56,380 bases of DNA from positions 1 to 56,380 of the forward strand of contig JAQGMJ010000057.1 in NCBI GenBank assembly GCA_028292405.1. Reading direction: 5' to 3'. This document shows, piece after piece, positions 7,597-16,438 of the stretch. The notes under the pieces were generated by a model. It saw only the letters and a program-made list of their open reading frames with translations, was not told where the DNA came from and did not search any database. Positions within the stretch are counted from its first letter, which is position 1. Each line of letters opens with the position of its first letter. The translations under genes were made by a program, and so were the position numbers. This DNA comes from Betaproteobacteria bacterium. GTDB lineage: Bacteria; Pseudomonadota; Gammaproteobacteria; Burkholderiales; JAEUOS01.

Positions 7597-8685
7597 CTAC
7601 CTCCCCAGGTGCTTGTCGAAAAACCCCGCGATCTCCTCGAAGGCTTCCTTCGTTTCCGGCGCATTCACGTCGCGCGAAAACTGCGAGTGGGACATCGCCT
7701 CGAACACCTGCAGGCTCGCCTCCACGCCGGCCTGGCGCAGCTTGCGGTGCGTGCGCACGGTGTTGGAGAGCAGCAGGTCGCGGGTGCCGGTGGTGAGGAT
7801 GGTGGGCGGGAAGCCGTGCAGGTCGCCGAACAGGGGCGAGAGCATCGGGTCTTTCGCATCGCGCCCGGCCATGTAGAGGTCGGCGCGCTTGTCGCAGTTG
7901 GCGCCCGGGGCGACGAGCACGTTGTCGACCATCGCGTTGGTCTGGAAGGAATCGCCGGAGAGAGTCAGGTCGCTCATCGGCGTGCCGGGGCCGATGGCGG
8001 CGGGCATGGGCAGGTGTTCCTGCTTGATGCGCAAGACCATCGCGAGGGTGAGGTTGCCGCCGGCGGATGAGCCGAAGATCGCCATGTTTTTCGGCTTGGC
8101 CATTGTGGTGGCGGCCTTGTAGACGGCGACCGAATCGTCCAGCGCGGCCGGGTAGGGAAAGTCCGGCGCCATGCGGTAGTCCACCGAGATCACCTTGTAG
8201 CCGCCGAAGCCCGCCATCATGATGGCCTCCACCGTGCCCGACTCGCCCGGCCCGTTGACGAAGCAGCCGCCGTGCACGTGCACCAGCAGGCGGTTGCGGT
8301 TTTTCGCGGGGATGCTGGCGGGCGTGAGGATGTTCACCTTCACGCCCGCGATCACGCCGGGCTCGCTCTTCACATGCAGCGCCTCGCGCAGGGCCGGCAC
8401 GCCCTTCATCGTCGCGGCGGTGACGGCGGCGACTTGCGCCTTCCAGCCCTCGGCGGTGGCGGGGATGTCGTTGTACACCGGCGAGAGCGGCTGCGCGATC
8501 AGCTTCTGGATGCCGGGGCTGACCGAGTTGGGGACGGGGATGGTTTTGGCGGGGACTTCGCGCGGGGCGAGGGCTTGCGCATAGGAAGTGGCGGGTAGGG
8601 CGATGGCCGTGACGGCGAAGGCGGCGGCGAGGCCGGCAACGAGAGATGCGGCGAGTACGGGCGTGCGTGGGCGAGGCTGGTTCAT
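7597..8685 (-). CDS. Exported alpha/beta hydrolase (HSL-type esterase)
   Basis: 362 aa. A signal peptide or anchor covers residues 1-36. The oxyanion motif HGG is at 138-140 and the nucleophile motif GSSAGG at 205-210, with Ser207. Asp303 (GTRDLL) and His333 (SHSQF) complete the triad. This is the hormone-sensitive-lipase / family IV arrangement, whose members cleave short-chain esters. Export suggests action in the periplasm or outside the cell. It is transcribed towards the convergent secreted-protein gene, with the hairpin at 7481-7545 between them. Confidence 0.85.
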   Translation of the reverse strand: MNQPRPRTPVLAASLVAGLAAAFAVTAIALPATSYAQALAPREVPAKTIPVPNSVSPGIQKLIAQPLSPVYNDIPATAEGWKAQVAAVTAATMKGVPALREALHVKSEPGVIAGVKVNILTPASIPAKNRNRLLVHVHGGCFVNGPGESGTVEAIMMAGFGGYKVISVDYRMAPDFPYPAALDDSVAVYKAATTMAKPKNMAIFGSSAGGNLTLAMVLRIKQEHLPMPAAIGPGTPMSDLTLSGDSFQTNAMVDNVLVAPGANCDKRADLYMAGRDAKDPMLSPLFGDLHGFPPTILTTGTRDLLLSNTVRTHRKLRQAGVEASLQVFEAMSHSQFSRDVNAPETKEAFEEIAGFFDKHLGR

Positions 8686-8771
8686 TTTTGTCTCCGTATT
8701 GTTTTATGTGTGCGGCGCAGGGCCGACACGAACATCTTAGCGAAAAGCGGAATGCAAAAGCGGTACAGTTC

Positions 8772-9176
8772 TCAAGTATTGGCGATCTGTCCCGCCACGA
8801 TCAATTGGTCGTGATGCGTGTCAAATATGACCCAGGCTGGCTCGATAGCATTGGCGGGAACCAGGAAAAACTCGAAATACGATTGCTCTCCGATCAGAAA
8901 AAATATCTCCTCGCGGAGGCCTTCGAAGGCCGGCCAGGGGGGCGGCTCGTCGTCCGTCACAAACAATCTGACCCGCTCGTCCTGCTTGATCAGTTTGCGG
9001 AGTTCCGCAAAGACGTCCCGTTCACCGTAATTGATTGTGAGAGTTTGGGAATGAAGGCTGTCCCACCACCAGACCTTCGAAGCGTCCTCTACAAATGCCG
9101 ACGCCACCGCCGCCGCGACGCCGCCGGCGACGTCCGCATGAAGTTCCAGCACGCCCTCCAGCCGCGCTGCTATCAC
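8772..9176 (-). CDS. Hypothetical cytoplasmic protein
   Basis: 134 aa, acidic and rich in aromatic residues, with no signal peptide or membrane segment. The C-terminal half contains FLVTD-like and FFLIGEQSYFEFF segments that look like a compact alpha/beta protein. The composition resembles small immunity or cytosolic partner proteins, but no family is recognised. The local base composition is lower in GC than its neighbours, which fits acquisition. Start ATG at 9176 is the first in frame; no strong ribosome site is seen. Confidence 0.55.
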   Translation of the reverse strand: MIAARLEGVLELHADVAGGVAAAVASAFVEDASKVWWWDSLHSQTLTINYGERDVFAELRKLIKQDERVRLFVTDDEPPPWPAFEGLREEIFFLIGEQSYFEFFLVPANAIEPAWVIFDTHHDQLIVAGQIANT

Positions 9177-9222
9177 TCGTAGTGACTCCAGCAGTCTGTG
9201 ATTCAGGTGGTCGCCTTGATCG

Positions 9223-10077
9223 CTACCGCTTCAAACTCATCCCCGCCTGCGCCTGCGCGTCAGTGGGCAATTCCTTGTCGCCCTTGGCATACCCGTTTTC
9301 ATCCAGCAGGTAGGCGACGAGGTCGGCGTAGGTCTGGTCGCTCAAACCGCCGGGGCGGTCGGGCGGCATCTTGGCCTTGGTGTAGGCGAAGAGGGCGGCG
9401 ACGCTGCCGTTGCCCCAGTGGTTTTTGAAGTAGCCGCCGTTGAGCGGGGCGCCGCCGAATTCGCCGTTGTCCAGCGTGCTGCCGTGGCAGTCGGTGCAGC
9501 GGTGCTGGAAGGTTTCCTTGCCGCGGGCGGATTGCGCGGCGGTGAAGGTGACGGGGGCGCCGGCGGCGGCCGATGCGGCAGGCGCGGCGCCGGCCTTGTT
9601 GCCGGGGCGTTGGGCGTAGACGGCGGCGGGGGTGAGGGCTTGCGCGCGCGCGGCCTTGAGGTCGTCGGCGGTGTAGGGCTTGAAGTCGGCGGGGAGCTGG
9701 GCCTTGTTGTCGAAGGCGGTGCCCACATAGTTGAGCACGGCGGCCAGCTCACCGTCGCTCAATGCCTTCCACGGCGGCATGCTGCCGGCGAAGGTGGCGC
9801 CGTTCACCGTGATGCTGCCTTCGACGCCGAACAGGACTGCCTTGGCAATGTAGTTGCGGCCGTCGGGTTGCTTCAGCAGCGAGGGAAAGTGGCCGGCCAG
9901 CGGCGGAAACGCGCCGGGCAGCCCGGCGCCGCTGGCCTGGTGGCAGGCGGCGCAATTGGCGGCGTAGACCTTGGCGCCGGCGTCGGCGCTTTGCGCGTGG
10001 GCGGATGGGGTTATTGCAATCGCGGCGAGGGTGAGGGTGGCGATGGCGAGTTTGCTGCGAAGGAAGCTGGTGCGCAT
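9223..10077 (-). CDS. Dihaem periplasmic cytochrome c
   Basis: 284 aa from ATG 10077, giving the signal peptide MRTSFLRSKLAIATLTLAAI ending at AHA-Q. Two haem-binding motifs are seen: C42-A-A-C45-H46 and C194-T-D-C197-H198. Each is followed by a likely axial Met (GSMPPW near residue 100 and AKMPPD near the C-terminus). An Ala/Pro linker (about 160-178) joins the domains. It lies 368 bp downstream of a PQQ alcohol dehydrogenase on the same strand and is the obvious electron acceptor for it. The frame is open further upstream into a dispersed repeat, which is not coding. Confidence 0.88.
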   Translation of the reverse strand: MRTSFLRSKLAIATLTLAAIAITPSAHAQSADAGAKVYAANCAACHQASGAGLPGAFPPLAGHFPSLLKQPDGRNYIAKAVLFGVEGSITVNGATFAGSMPPWKALSDGELAAVLNYVGTAFDNKAQLPADFKPYTADDLKAARAQALTPAAVYAQRPGNKAGAAPAASAAAGAPVTFTAAQSARGKETFQHRCTDCHGSTLDNGEFGGAPLNGGYFKNHWGNGSVAALFAYTKAKMPPDRPGGLSDQTYADLVAYLLDENGYAKGDKELPTDAQAQAGMSLKR

Positions 10078-10135
10078 GTTCGTGGTGTTGCTAGAGAGGT
10101 AAGGGCGGAGTGCGGCTGTATGCCATCCACTGTAT

Positions 10136-10302
10136 GTCATTCCCGCGAAAGCGGGAATCCAGGGGGTTGGATGTTTGAATGAGTGACTGGATTCCCGCTT
10201 TGGCGGGAACGCCCTGAAAGAAATGGCTTGGGCCATGACAGGGGTGGTGTGCGGAGCGCCTCAAAGGAAATGGCTTGGGCCATGACAGGGTGGTGTGCGG
10301 AA
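10136..10302. repeat. Dispersed palindromic repeat and a 36-bp direct repeat
   Basis: TTCCCGCGAAAGCGGGAA (about 10140-10157) and TTCCCGCTTTGGCGGGAA (about 10192-10209) are two copies of the common ATTCCCGC...GCGGGAAT palindrome, with GGAT and CCAG flanks facing each other. Next, a unit beginning GAAATGGCTTGGGCCATGAC is present twice (about 10219-10255 and 10266-10301) with a 46-47 bp period. It decays into a third partial copy near 10315. The stretch 10078-10445 holds no gene. Confidence 0.7.
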
Positions 10303-10445
10303 ATGCTTCGCGGGAAGTAGCTTGGGCCGCACCCCGAAGGAAGTGGCCCCGGGCCACGACAAAGGGAGCGGTACGTCCACCAGCCGACGCAGCGCTCCCC
10401 CTTTGTTCTACTCCGGGCGCCGCCACTGGCCGCGCCCGCTTCACA

Positions 10446-12245
10446 TCACTTCCCCGGCAGCGCAAACACAAACAGCGCCGAGCCGCCATCCGGCACGCCG
10501 ATTTCCGGCGTGAGGGTGGAGAGCGAGCGGGCCTGGCTGGAGCCGTTGCCGACCGCCACCGCCACGTACTGCTTGCCCTTCACCGAGTAGGTGATGGGGA
10601 AGGAGTTGACGATGTTGGAGGCGCGCATTTGCCACAGCACGCGGCCGGTCTTGTCGTCGTAGGCGCGGAAGAAACGATCCAGCGCGCCGGCGAAAACCAG
10701 GCCGCCGCCGGTGGCGAGTGCCGCGCCGGTTTGCGGCGCGCGGGTGCGGTTGGACCACGCGGCCTTTTGCGTGAAGAGGTCGACGCCGTCCATCCGGCCC
10801 ACCTTGCCGTCGCTATCCGGGACCGGCTTGCGCGAGAAGATGGCGCGGCTGCCGCCGGTGTAGGCCTTGCCTTCTTCGATCGGCAGGGGCGTGGTCTCGG
10901 AGCAATATTCGTTCAGCGGGATGTAAAGCATCTTGGTGCGCGGGCTGTAGGCGGTGGCGGGCCAGCCGCGGCTGCCGGGGTCGGCCGGGCAGTTGGTGGT
11001 GGTCTTGCCGATGTGCGGCACCGCTTCCGGGTTGATGGTCTTGGCGCCCGTCTTCGGGTCGATGGCGGAGATCACGTTCTGGTACACGGTCTGCTTGGCC
11101 CACAGCCATTCGCCGTTGGTGCGGTCCAGCACTTCGATGATGCCGAGCTTGCCCACGGTCACCAGCGCCTTGCGGATTTTGCCGTTGACGGGAATGTCGA
11201 CCAGCACGCGCTCATAGGCGTAATCCAGGTCCCAGGTGTCGTTGGGCAGATGCTGGTAGTACCACTTCAGCTTGCCGCTGTGCGGGTCGAGGGCGAGGGT
11301 GGAGTCGGTGTACAGCGCATCATTGTTCATGCCCTCCTTGCGCGGCGAGAGGCCGCCGATTTCGGCGATATGCGGGTAGGGCTGGCCGACGCCGAGAAAC
11401 AGCGTATCGGTGTCCGGGTCATAGCTGCCGGAGTTCCAGGTGGAGGCGCCGAAGCGCTTGTCCAGCGGCAGGCCGTTCCAGGTGTCGCCGCCGGGCTCGC
11501 CCGGTTGCGCCAGGGTGTGGAAGCGCCACAGCTCCTTGCCGGTGGCGATGTCGTGGCCGGTGATGAAGCAGCCGCCGGGGGCGACGTTGCCGCAGCCGGT
11601 CATGCCCTGCACGATCACGTTGCCGGCCACCAGCGGGCCGCCGGTGTAGCGCCAGCCCTTTTTATAGTCTTCGGTCTGGTGGTCCCACACCACCTTGCCG
11701 GTCTTCATGTCGAGCGCGACGATGTGCGCGTCGGTGGTGGCGACGATCAGCTTGTCGTCGATCATCGCCATGTTGCGCTTGGCGCCGTTGTTCGGGTTCT
11801 GCCGCGCCAGTTCCTGGTCGATGTCGCGCTTGTATTCCCACAGCAGGTTGCCGTTGGTGGCGTCCAGCGCCTGCACCTTGTCGAGGTAGTTGTAGAGGAA
11901 CAGCACGCCGTCGTGCACCATCGGCGTGGTCTCGGTGGCGCCGGGAGTCATGGCCCAGCTCCAGGCCACCGTCAGGTTTTTCACGTTGCTCTTGCTCACC
12001 TGGTTCAGCGGGCTATAGCCCCAGGCGTTGTACGTGCGGCGCCACATCAGCCAGTCTTTGTCCGGCGGGTTGAGCAGCATCTGCGCGGAGACCGGGCTCA
12101 TGTCTTGCGCCGGGTTGGGCACCTCCACCTTCATCGGCTTGGCGGGCTGGGCCAGGGCGGGGGTTGCAACCAGCGTGGCGGCGAGTAGCGCGGCCGCGCT
12201 TGCGCCTGATGCAATCGCGCTTCTCAGGCGTGGATGGAAGTTCAT
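10446..12245 (-). CDS. PQQ-dependent alcohol dehydrogenase (quinoprotein)
   Basis: 599 aa from the ATG at 12245, preceded by AAGGAGAAGACA. The signal peptide covers residues 1-32 (ATLVATPALA). The chain follows the eight-bladed propeller of the methanol/ethanol quinoprotein family, with repeated blade motifs such as ALDxxTGxxxW. The segment W338-D339-L340-D341 holds the catalytic Asp339 plus an extra Asp two residues later. That second Asp marks lanthanide-using enzymes of the XoxF/PedH type; calcium enzymes have Ala or Ser there. The usual adjacent Cys-Cys ring is not seen; C218 and C226 may pair instead. The role is oxidation of alcohols in the periplasm, with electrons passing to the cytochrome encoded downstream. 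Confidence 0.88.
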   Translation of the reverse strand: MNFHPRLRSAIASGASAAALLAATLVATPALAQPAKPMKVEVPNPAQDMSPVSAQMLLNPPDKDWLMWRRTYNAWGYSPLNQVSKSNVKNLTVAWSWAMTPGATETTPMVHDGVLFLYNYLDKVQALDATNGNLLWEYKRDIDQELARQNPNNGAKRNMAMIDDKLIVATTDAHIVALDMKTGKVVWDHQTEDYKKGWRYTGGPLVAGNVIVQGMTGCGNVAPGGCFITGHDIATGKELWRFHTLAQPGEPGGDTWNGLPLDKRFGASTWNSGSYDPDTDTLFLGVGQPYPHIAEIGGLSPRKEGMNNDALYTDSTLALDPHSGKLKWYYQHLPNDTWDLDYAYERVLVDIPVNGKIRKALVTVGKLGIIEVLDRTNGEWLWAKQTVYQNVISAIDPKTGAKTINPEAVPHIGKTTTNCPADPGSRGWPATAYSPRTKMLYIPLNEYCSETTPLPIEEGKAYTGGSRAIFSRKPVPDSDGKVGRMDGVDLFTQKAAWSNRTRAPQTGAALATGGGLVFAGALDRFFRAYDDKTGRVLWQMRASNIVNSFPITYSVKGKQYVAVAVGNGSSQARSLSTLTPEIGVPDGGSALFVFALPGK

Positions 12246-12387
12246 TGTCTTCTCCTTTTGATGTTCTCTTGGGTGCGCTGGAACTGCCACGCCTGCGGCG
12301 TGATATCCGAAATTACATATCGGCGCGGCGAAATAGTAGCACCGGGGGCGCGGGCCATATACTTTTTTGCGGGCGGTTATCGCGCAC

Positions 12388-12498
12388 TTAAGCAAACCAT
12401 GCATCAGCGCGGGCTGATGCGGCGCACGGCCTGCCGCCTGCTGGACCCGCAGGCGCGACCCACTGGCCGTCGATGAAGAATTTGTCGGTGCCTGGCAT
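12388..12498 (-). pseudogene. Truncated N-terminus of an aldehyde dehydrogenase
   Basis: A perfect AAGGAGATCCGCC ribosome site precedes an ATG at 12498. The reading is MPGTDKFFIDGQWVAPAG, the usual beginning of NAD-dependent aldehyde dehydrogenases, but the frame then drifts and stops after 36 codons. The rest of the gene is absent. Its orientation and place, directly upstream of the PQQ alcohol dehydrogenase, fit an original aldehyde dehydrogenase - alcohol dehydrogenase - cytochrome operon from which this gene was deleted. Confidence 0.65.
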
Positions 12499-12540
12499 GG
12501 CGGATCTCCTTGTGGTCGCCACGGCGGCCGTTGCGGCGCG

Positions 12541-12564
12541 CGTTATATATTTAAGAATATGACG
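12541..12564. promoter_or_regulatory. ModE-like palindrome
   Basis: CGTTATATA (12541-12549), a 6-bp spacer and AATATGACG (12556-12564) form an inverted repeat with 7 of 9 positions paired. It resembles the ModE consensus CGnTATATA-N6-TATATnACG. It stands between the aldehyde dehydrogenase remnant and trmO. In other bacteria short TrmO genes are often linked to molybdenum loci. Binding is an inference. Confidence 0.4.
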
Positions 12565-12664
12565 ATTGACATAACGCTTTGGCGCGCCGCGTACAAATGC
12601 GGCCGCTTATGCCGCCCTCGCGGATGCGGTAGATTGCGTCTGCACCTCGCCACGGCCGGCCCTC

Positions 12665-13156
12665 ATGACAGACATCCACTTCAAGCCCATCGGCATCATC
12701 CGCTCGCCCTTCGACAAGCCGGAGGGCATGCCGATCCAGGCGCCCGGCGCCGCCGGCGTGCGCGGCACGCTGGAACTGGACCCGGCCTACGCGGAAGGCC
12801 TGGTGGATATCGCGGGCTTTTCGCACCTCATATTGCTCTACCACTTTCACCGCGCCGCCCGCGCCAGCCTCACCGTGGTGCCCTTTCTCGACAAACTCCC
12901 GCACGGCATTTTCGCCACCCGCGCGCCGGCGCGGCCCAACCCCATCGGCTTGTCCGTCGTGCGTTTGCTGTCGGTTGCCGGCTGCCTGCTTACAATCGAA
13001 GGCGTGGACGTGCTCGACGGCACGCCGCTCATCGACATCAAGCCCTACGTGCCCGCCTTCGACGCGCACGCGGCGGATAAAATCGGCTGGTTCGCCACCA
13101 AGGTCGGCGCCACCGCGCAAACCCGGGCGGATGACCGCTTCAGCAAGCCGCAGTAG
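12665..13156 (+). CDS. trmO: TrmO-family tRNA methyltransferase (short form)
   Basis: 163 aa. The motif FATRAPARPNPIGLSVVRL (about residues 80-98), preceded by a SHLILLYHFH segment and followed by DVLDGTPLIDIKPYVP, is the signature of the TsaA/TrmO (UPF0066) family. TrmO adds a methyl group to t6A37 of tRNA-Thr using S-adenosylmethionine. This copy lacks the C-terminal extension of the 235-aa E. coli enzyme. Many such short paralogues sit near molybdenum genes and may have another substrate. A LysR gene follows on the same strand. Confidence 0.8.
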   Translation: MTDIHFKPIGIIRSPFDKPEGMPIQAPGAAGVRGTLELDPAYAEGLVDIAGFSHLILLYHFHRAARASLTVVPFLDKLPHGIFATRAPARPNPIGLSVVRLLSVAGCLLTIEGVDVLDGTPLIDIKPYVPAFDAHAADKIGWFATKVGATAQTRADDRFSKPQ

Positions 13157-13268
13157 CAGTGACGAAAGCCCGCGCGCATCGGGCACAACAATCCGGCACC
13201 AAAACAAGCGCGAAAACGATCCCCTTGGCAAGCACCGCAACGAACACCGAAAGCCCAACCATCCGCCG

Positions 13269-14174
13269 ATGAACCTGCGCCACTTAAGCTACCTCGCCGC
13301 CCTCGCCCGCGAAGGCCACTTCCACCGCGCCGCCCTCGCCAGCCACATCACCCAGCCGACGCTCTCCGCCGCGATCCGCCAGCTCGAGGAAGAAGTCGGC
13401 GTGCAGCTGGTGCGCCGCAGCCAGCAGCGCTTCGAGGGCTTCACCCCCGAGGGGCTGAAGGTGCTGGAATGGGCGCGGCGCATCATCTCGGATGTCGATG
13501 CGCTCAAGCAATCGCTGGCCGAAACGCAGGGCAAGCTGCGCGGCCATTTGCGCATCGGCATCATCCCCACCGCCGAGCCGCTGGCGGGCGAGATCGCCGG
13601 CGCTTTTTTACGCCGCCATCCCGCGGCCTCCATCACGCTGCTGTCGATGACCTCGCAGGAAATCGAGCGCGGCATCATCGAGCACAGTCTCGAAGCCGGC
13701 ATCTCCTACGTGGACGAAGCGCCGCCGCGCGGCTTGACGGCGCAGCCGATGTACGCCGAGCGTTATGTGCTGATCGGCCTTGCGCGCATATTGGGTAAAC
13801 AGTCCCGCAACGCCATCACCTGGCGCCACGCCGCCGCGCTGCCGCTGGTGCTGCTCAATCGCGAAATGCAAAACCGCCGCCTGATCGACCGCCACTTCGC
13901 CGCCATCGAGGCCGCGCCGGTGGTGGCGGCCGAGGCCAGCACGCTGGTGGGCCTGCTCAGCTACGTGCGCGCGGGGCTGGGCTGCGGCATCATCCCGCGC
14001 ACATTTGCCGCGCTGATCGGCAAGGTGCCGGGGTTGAAGGTGCTCGCGCTGGAAGCGCCGGATGCCGCGCACCAGGTGGGCCTGATCATCCCCGCGCGCA
14101 CGCCGCTGCAGCCGCTGACGCAGGCGCTGGTGGACGCGCTGAGGGAGACGCCGATTGATGGGGATGGGGCGTGA
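13269..14174 (+). CDS. LysR-family transcriptional regulator
   Basis: 301 aa from ATG 13269. The N-terminal winged helix reads MNLRHLSYLAALAREGHFHR, then SHITQPTLSAAIRQLEEE, the standard LysR helix-turn-helix. The effector domain spans about residues 90-295. The N-terminal style resembles regulators found next to molybdenum formate dehydrogenases (FdsR-like), but no formate dehydrogenase is in the window, so the target is open. It could control the alcohol/aldehyde oxidation genes around it. The frame is open upstream within trmO, but homology starts at this Met. Confidence 0.85.
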   Translation: MNLRHLSYLAALAREGHFHRAALASHITQPTLSAAIRQLEEEVGVQLVRRSQQRFEGFTPEGLKVLEWARRIISDVDALKQSLAETQGKLRGHLRIGIIPTAEPLAGEIAGAFLRRHPAASITLLSMTSQEIERGIIEHSLEAGISYVDEAPPRGLTAQPMYAERYVLIGLARILGKQSRNAITWRHAAALPLVLLNREMQNRRLIDRHFAAIEAAPVVAAEASTLVGLLSYVRAGLGCGIIPRTFAALIGKVPGLKVLALEAPDAAHQVGLIIPARTPLQPLTQALVDALRETPIDGDGA

Positions 14175-14230
14175 TGGCCACAATCGGGCGCGGCGCAAAA
14201 AATTGGGCCTCTGCAGGCGTCGGAACGCCG

Positions 14231-14550
14231 CAGGAAATTAGGCTCACATCATATTTTCAGCTTCATCGAAAATGTGCTCTGACCGCCATTTTCCGGGTTG
14301 CGGAGTGAAGCGGATGCGCGCTCTCGCAAAACAGAATGACGATCACCTAAAGCGACGCCGTCACTCCGCAGAAAAAATCGGGGTCAAGGTTACGCAAATG
14401 AGATTTTTCGATACGGCTGCAAAACGACTCCGACCCCGCATTTTTTCACCTCGTGCCTGCTTGATGCGCGATTCGCCTCCGCAGGAAATCGGGGTCGGAG
14501 CACATTTTCAGCTTCATCAAAAATGTGCTCTGACCGCCGATTTCCGATTT
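14231..14550. repeat. Cluster of three GGGGTC-ended hairpin repeats
   Basis: Copy 1 (14231-14296) and copy 3 (14484-14545) both carry ATTTTCAGCTTCATC between arms of the type CGGAGCACATTTT / AAAATGTGCTC. Copy 2 (about 14376-14450) has GGGGTCAAGG ... ACGACTCCGACCCCG followed by ATTTTTTCACC. They belong to the same dispersed family as the hairpins at 16995-17048 and 41286-41349. The rest of 14175-14831 shows no gene. Confidence 0.7.
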
Positions 14551-14831
14551 ACGAAGTGCGGCAGATAGCGCACCACCGGCGTTCAACGCCGGCGCATTGA
14601 AACACCCCGCTGGTGCTTTACCTCGCGCGGCCTCGCCCGCCACCGCTTCGCGCCTCCCCCGCACGTCCGCCTTGGCGCGCCGCCGCCACCCCCACCGTCC
14701 CTTCCTGGTGCCGCCCATGACAAACCCGTGACGCGTGATAGACGTTTCCAATCACGCCCCGGAGAAAACTCATTTGAACCCCCGGGGCATGCGCCCCAAC
14801 ATGGTCAGAGACTCCCTCTAGAAAGTGGACC

Positions 14832-16316
14832 ATGGACAGCTTTTACGACACCCTCGAAGCGCGCATCGACCTCCCCGACACCCGCCTGCTGATCGGCGGC
14901 GAGCGCCGCGACAGCGTGACGGGAAAATCCTTCGAAACACTCAATCCCGCCACCGGCACGGTGATCGCAAGCGTTGCGCAAGCCGAAGCCGGCGATGTGG
15001 ACCTCGCCGTCAAGGCCGCCCGCGCCGCGCTGGGCGGGCCGTGGAAAACCCTCACCGGCGCGCAGCGCGGCCGCCTGCTCAACAAGCTGGCCGACCTGCT
15101 GGAAAAGAACAGCGAAGCCCTGGTGCAGCTCGAAAGCCTGGACGCCGGCAAGCCGCTGGCCGCCACCCGCCGGCAAGACATTCCTGCCGCCATCGACTGC
15201 CTGCGTTACTACGCCGGCTGGGCCGACAAGATCGACGGCGTGGTGGTGCCCGCGCGCGCCGATGCGCTGACCTATGTGAAGCGCGAACCTGTCGGCGTCG
15301 TCGCCGCCATCGTGCCGTGGAATTTCCCGCTGATGAACGCGGTGTGGAAGGTCGCGCCGGCCATCGCCTGCGGTTGCGCCGTGGTGCTCAAGCCCGCCGA
15401 ACTCACGCCGCTGACCGCGCTGCGCCTGGGCGAACTCGCGCTGGAAGCCGGCATCCCGCCCGGTGTGCTGAACATCGTGCCGGGTTTTGGTACGGGAGCG
15501 GGGCAGGCGCTGATCGAACACCCGGGCGTGGACAAGATCGCCTTCACCGGCTCGCCCGCCGTCGGCAAGCACATCATGGCCGTGGCCGCGCAAACCTGCA
15601 AGCGCGTCACGCTGGAACTCGGCGGCAAGTCGGCCAACCTGGTGTTCGCCGATGCCGACATCGAAGGCGCGGTGCGCGCCTCTTCCTCCGGCATCTTCTT
15701 CAACGCGGGGCAGGTGTGCTCGGCCGGGTCGCGCATCCTGGTGCAGGAAAGCATCCACGACCAGTTCGTCGAGCTGCTGTCGGCACGCGCCGCCAAGATC
15801 AAGCTCGGCGACCCGTTCGACACCACCACCACCATGGGCCCGCTGATCTCCGCCGTGCAACAGCAGCGCGTACAGGACCACATCGAAGCCGGCCGTAAAG
15901 AGGGCGCGCAAATCGCCTTCGGCGGCGCGCAAGTCGAGGGCGCGGGCTTCTACGTGCAGCCGACCATCTTCGCGCGTGCGAACAACAGCATGGGCATCGC
16001 GCAGGACGAGATTTTCGGGCCGGTGGCTACCGTGATTCCGTTTGCCGATGAGCGTGAGGCGGTGCAGATCGCGAACGACAGCCGTTACAGCCTGGCGGCG
16101 GCCGTGTGGACGCGTGATGTGACGCGCGCGCATCAAGTCGCCAACGCCCTGCGCGCCGGCACCGTATGGATCAACACCTACGGCCACACCGACACGCGTC
16201 TGCCGTGGGGCGGGTATGGCGGCGATTCCGGCGTCGGCCGTGATCTTGGGCGCGCGGCGCTGGAGAACTACACCGAGCAGAAGACGATCTGGCTGCACCT
16301 CGGCATGGCGGCGTAG
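14832..16316 (+). CDS. NAD-dependent aldehyde dehydrogenase
   Basis: 494 aa, full length. Asn164 (PWNFP), the NAD-binding FTGSPAVGKHI segment (residues 238-248), the general base Glu262 (LELGGKSAN) and the nucleophile Cys296 (NAGQVCSAGSRI) are all present. It oxidises aldehydes to acids. The exact substrate is not readable; the sequence style is close to betaine/gamma-glutamyl-type class 1/2 enzymes. With the PQQ alcohol dehydrogenase nearby it may complete alcohol oxidation. It may replace the broken aldehyde dehydrogenase at 12388-12498. Confidence 0.88.
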   Translation: MDSFYDTLEARIDLPDTRLLIGGERRDSVTGKSFETLNPATGTVIASVAQAEAGDVDLAVKAARAALGGPWKTLTGAQRGRLLNKLADLLEKNSEALVQLESLDAGKPLAATRRQDIPAAIDCLRYYAGWADKIDGVVVPARADALTYVKREPVGVVAAIVPWNFPLMNAVWKVAPAIACGCAVVLKPAELTPLTALRLGELALEAGIPPGVLNIVPGFGTGAGQALIEHPGVDKIAFTGSPAVGKHIMAVAAQTCKRVTLELGGKSANLVFADADIEGAVRASSSGIFFNAGQVCSAGSRILVQESIHDQFVELLSARAAKIKLGDPFDTTTTMGPLISAVQQQRVQDHIEAGRKEGAQIAFGGAQVEGAGFYVQPTIFARANNSMGIAQDEIFGPVATVIPFADEREAVQIANDSRYSLAAAVWTRDVTRAHQVANALRAGTVWINTYGHTDTRLPWGGYGGDSGVGRDLGRAALENYTEQKTIWLHLGMAA

Positions 16317-16438
16317 GAAATCGGGGAGCTGCAATCTCAGAGCCCGGCCCCTTCGATTTAATTGCAAGGCGGGGATTGCAGCAGTTGGAGCTAATTGGCC
16401 ACCAAGAACGAGTCCATCTATCGCTGCATCAAATGGGG

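Noticed and set aside
10275..12188. A 637-codon open frame on the + strand opposite the PQQ dehydrogenase
   Set aside because: The minus-strand protein has a signal peptide, ribosome site and clear quinoprotein motifs. The + frame is a codon-bias mirror with no recognisable domain.
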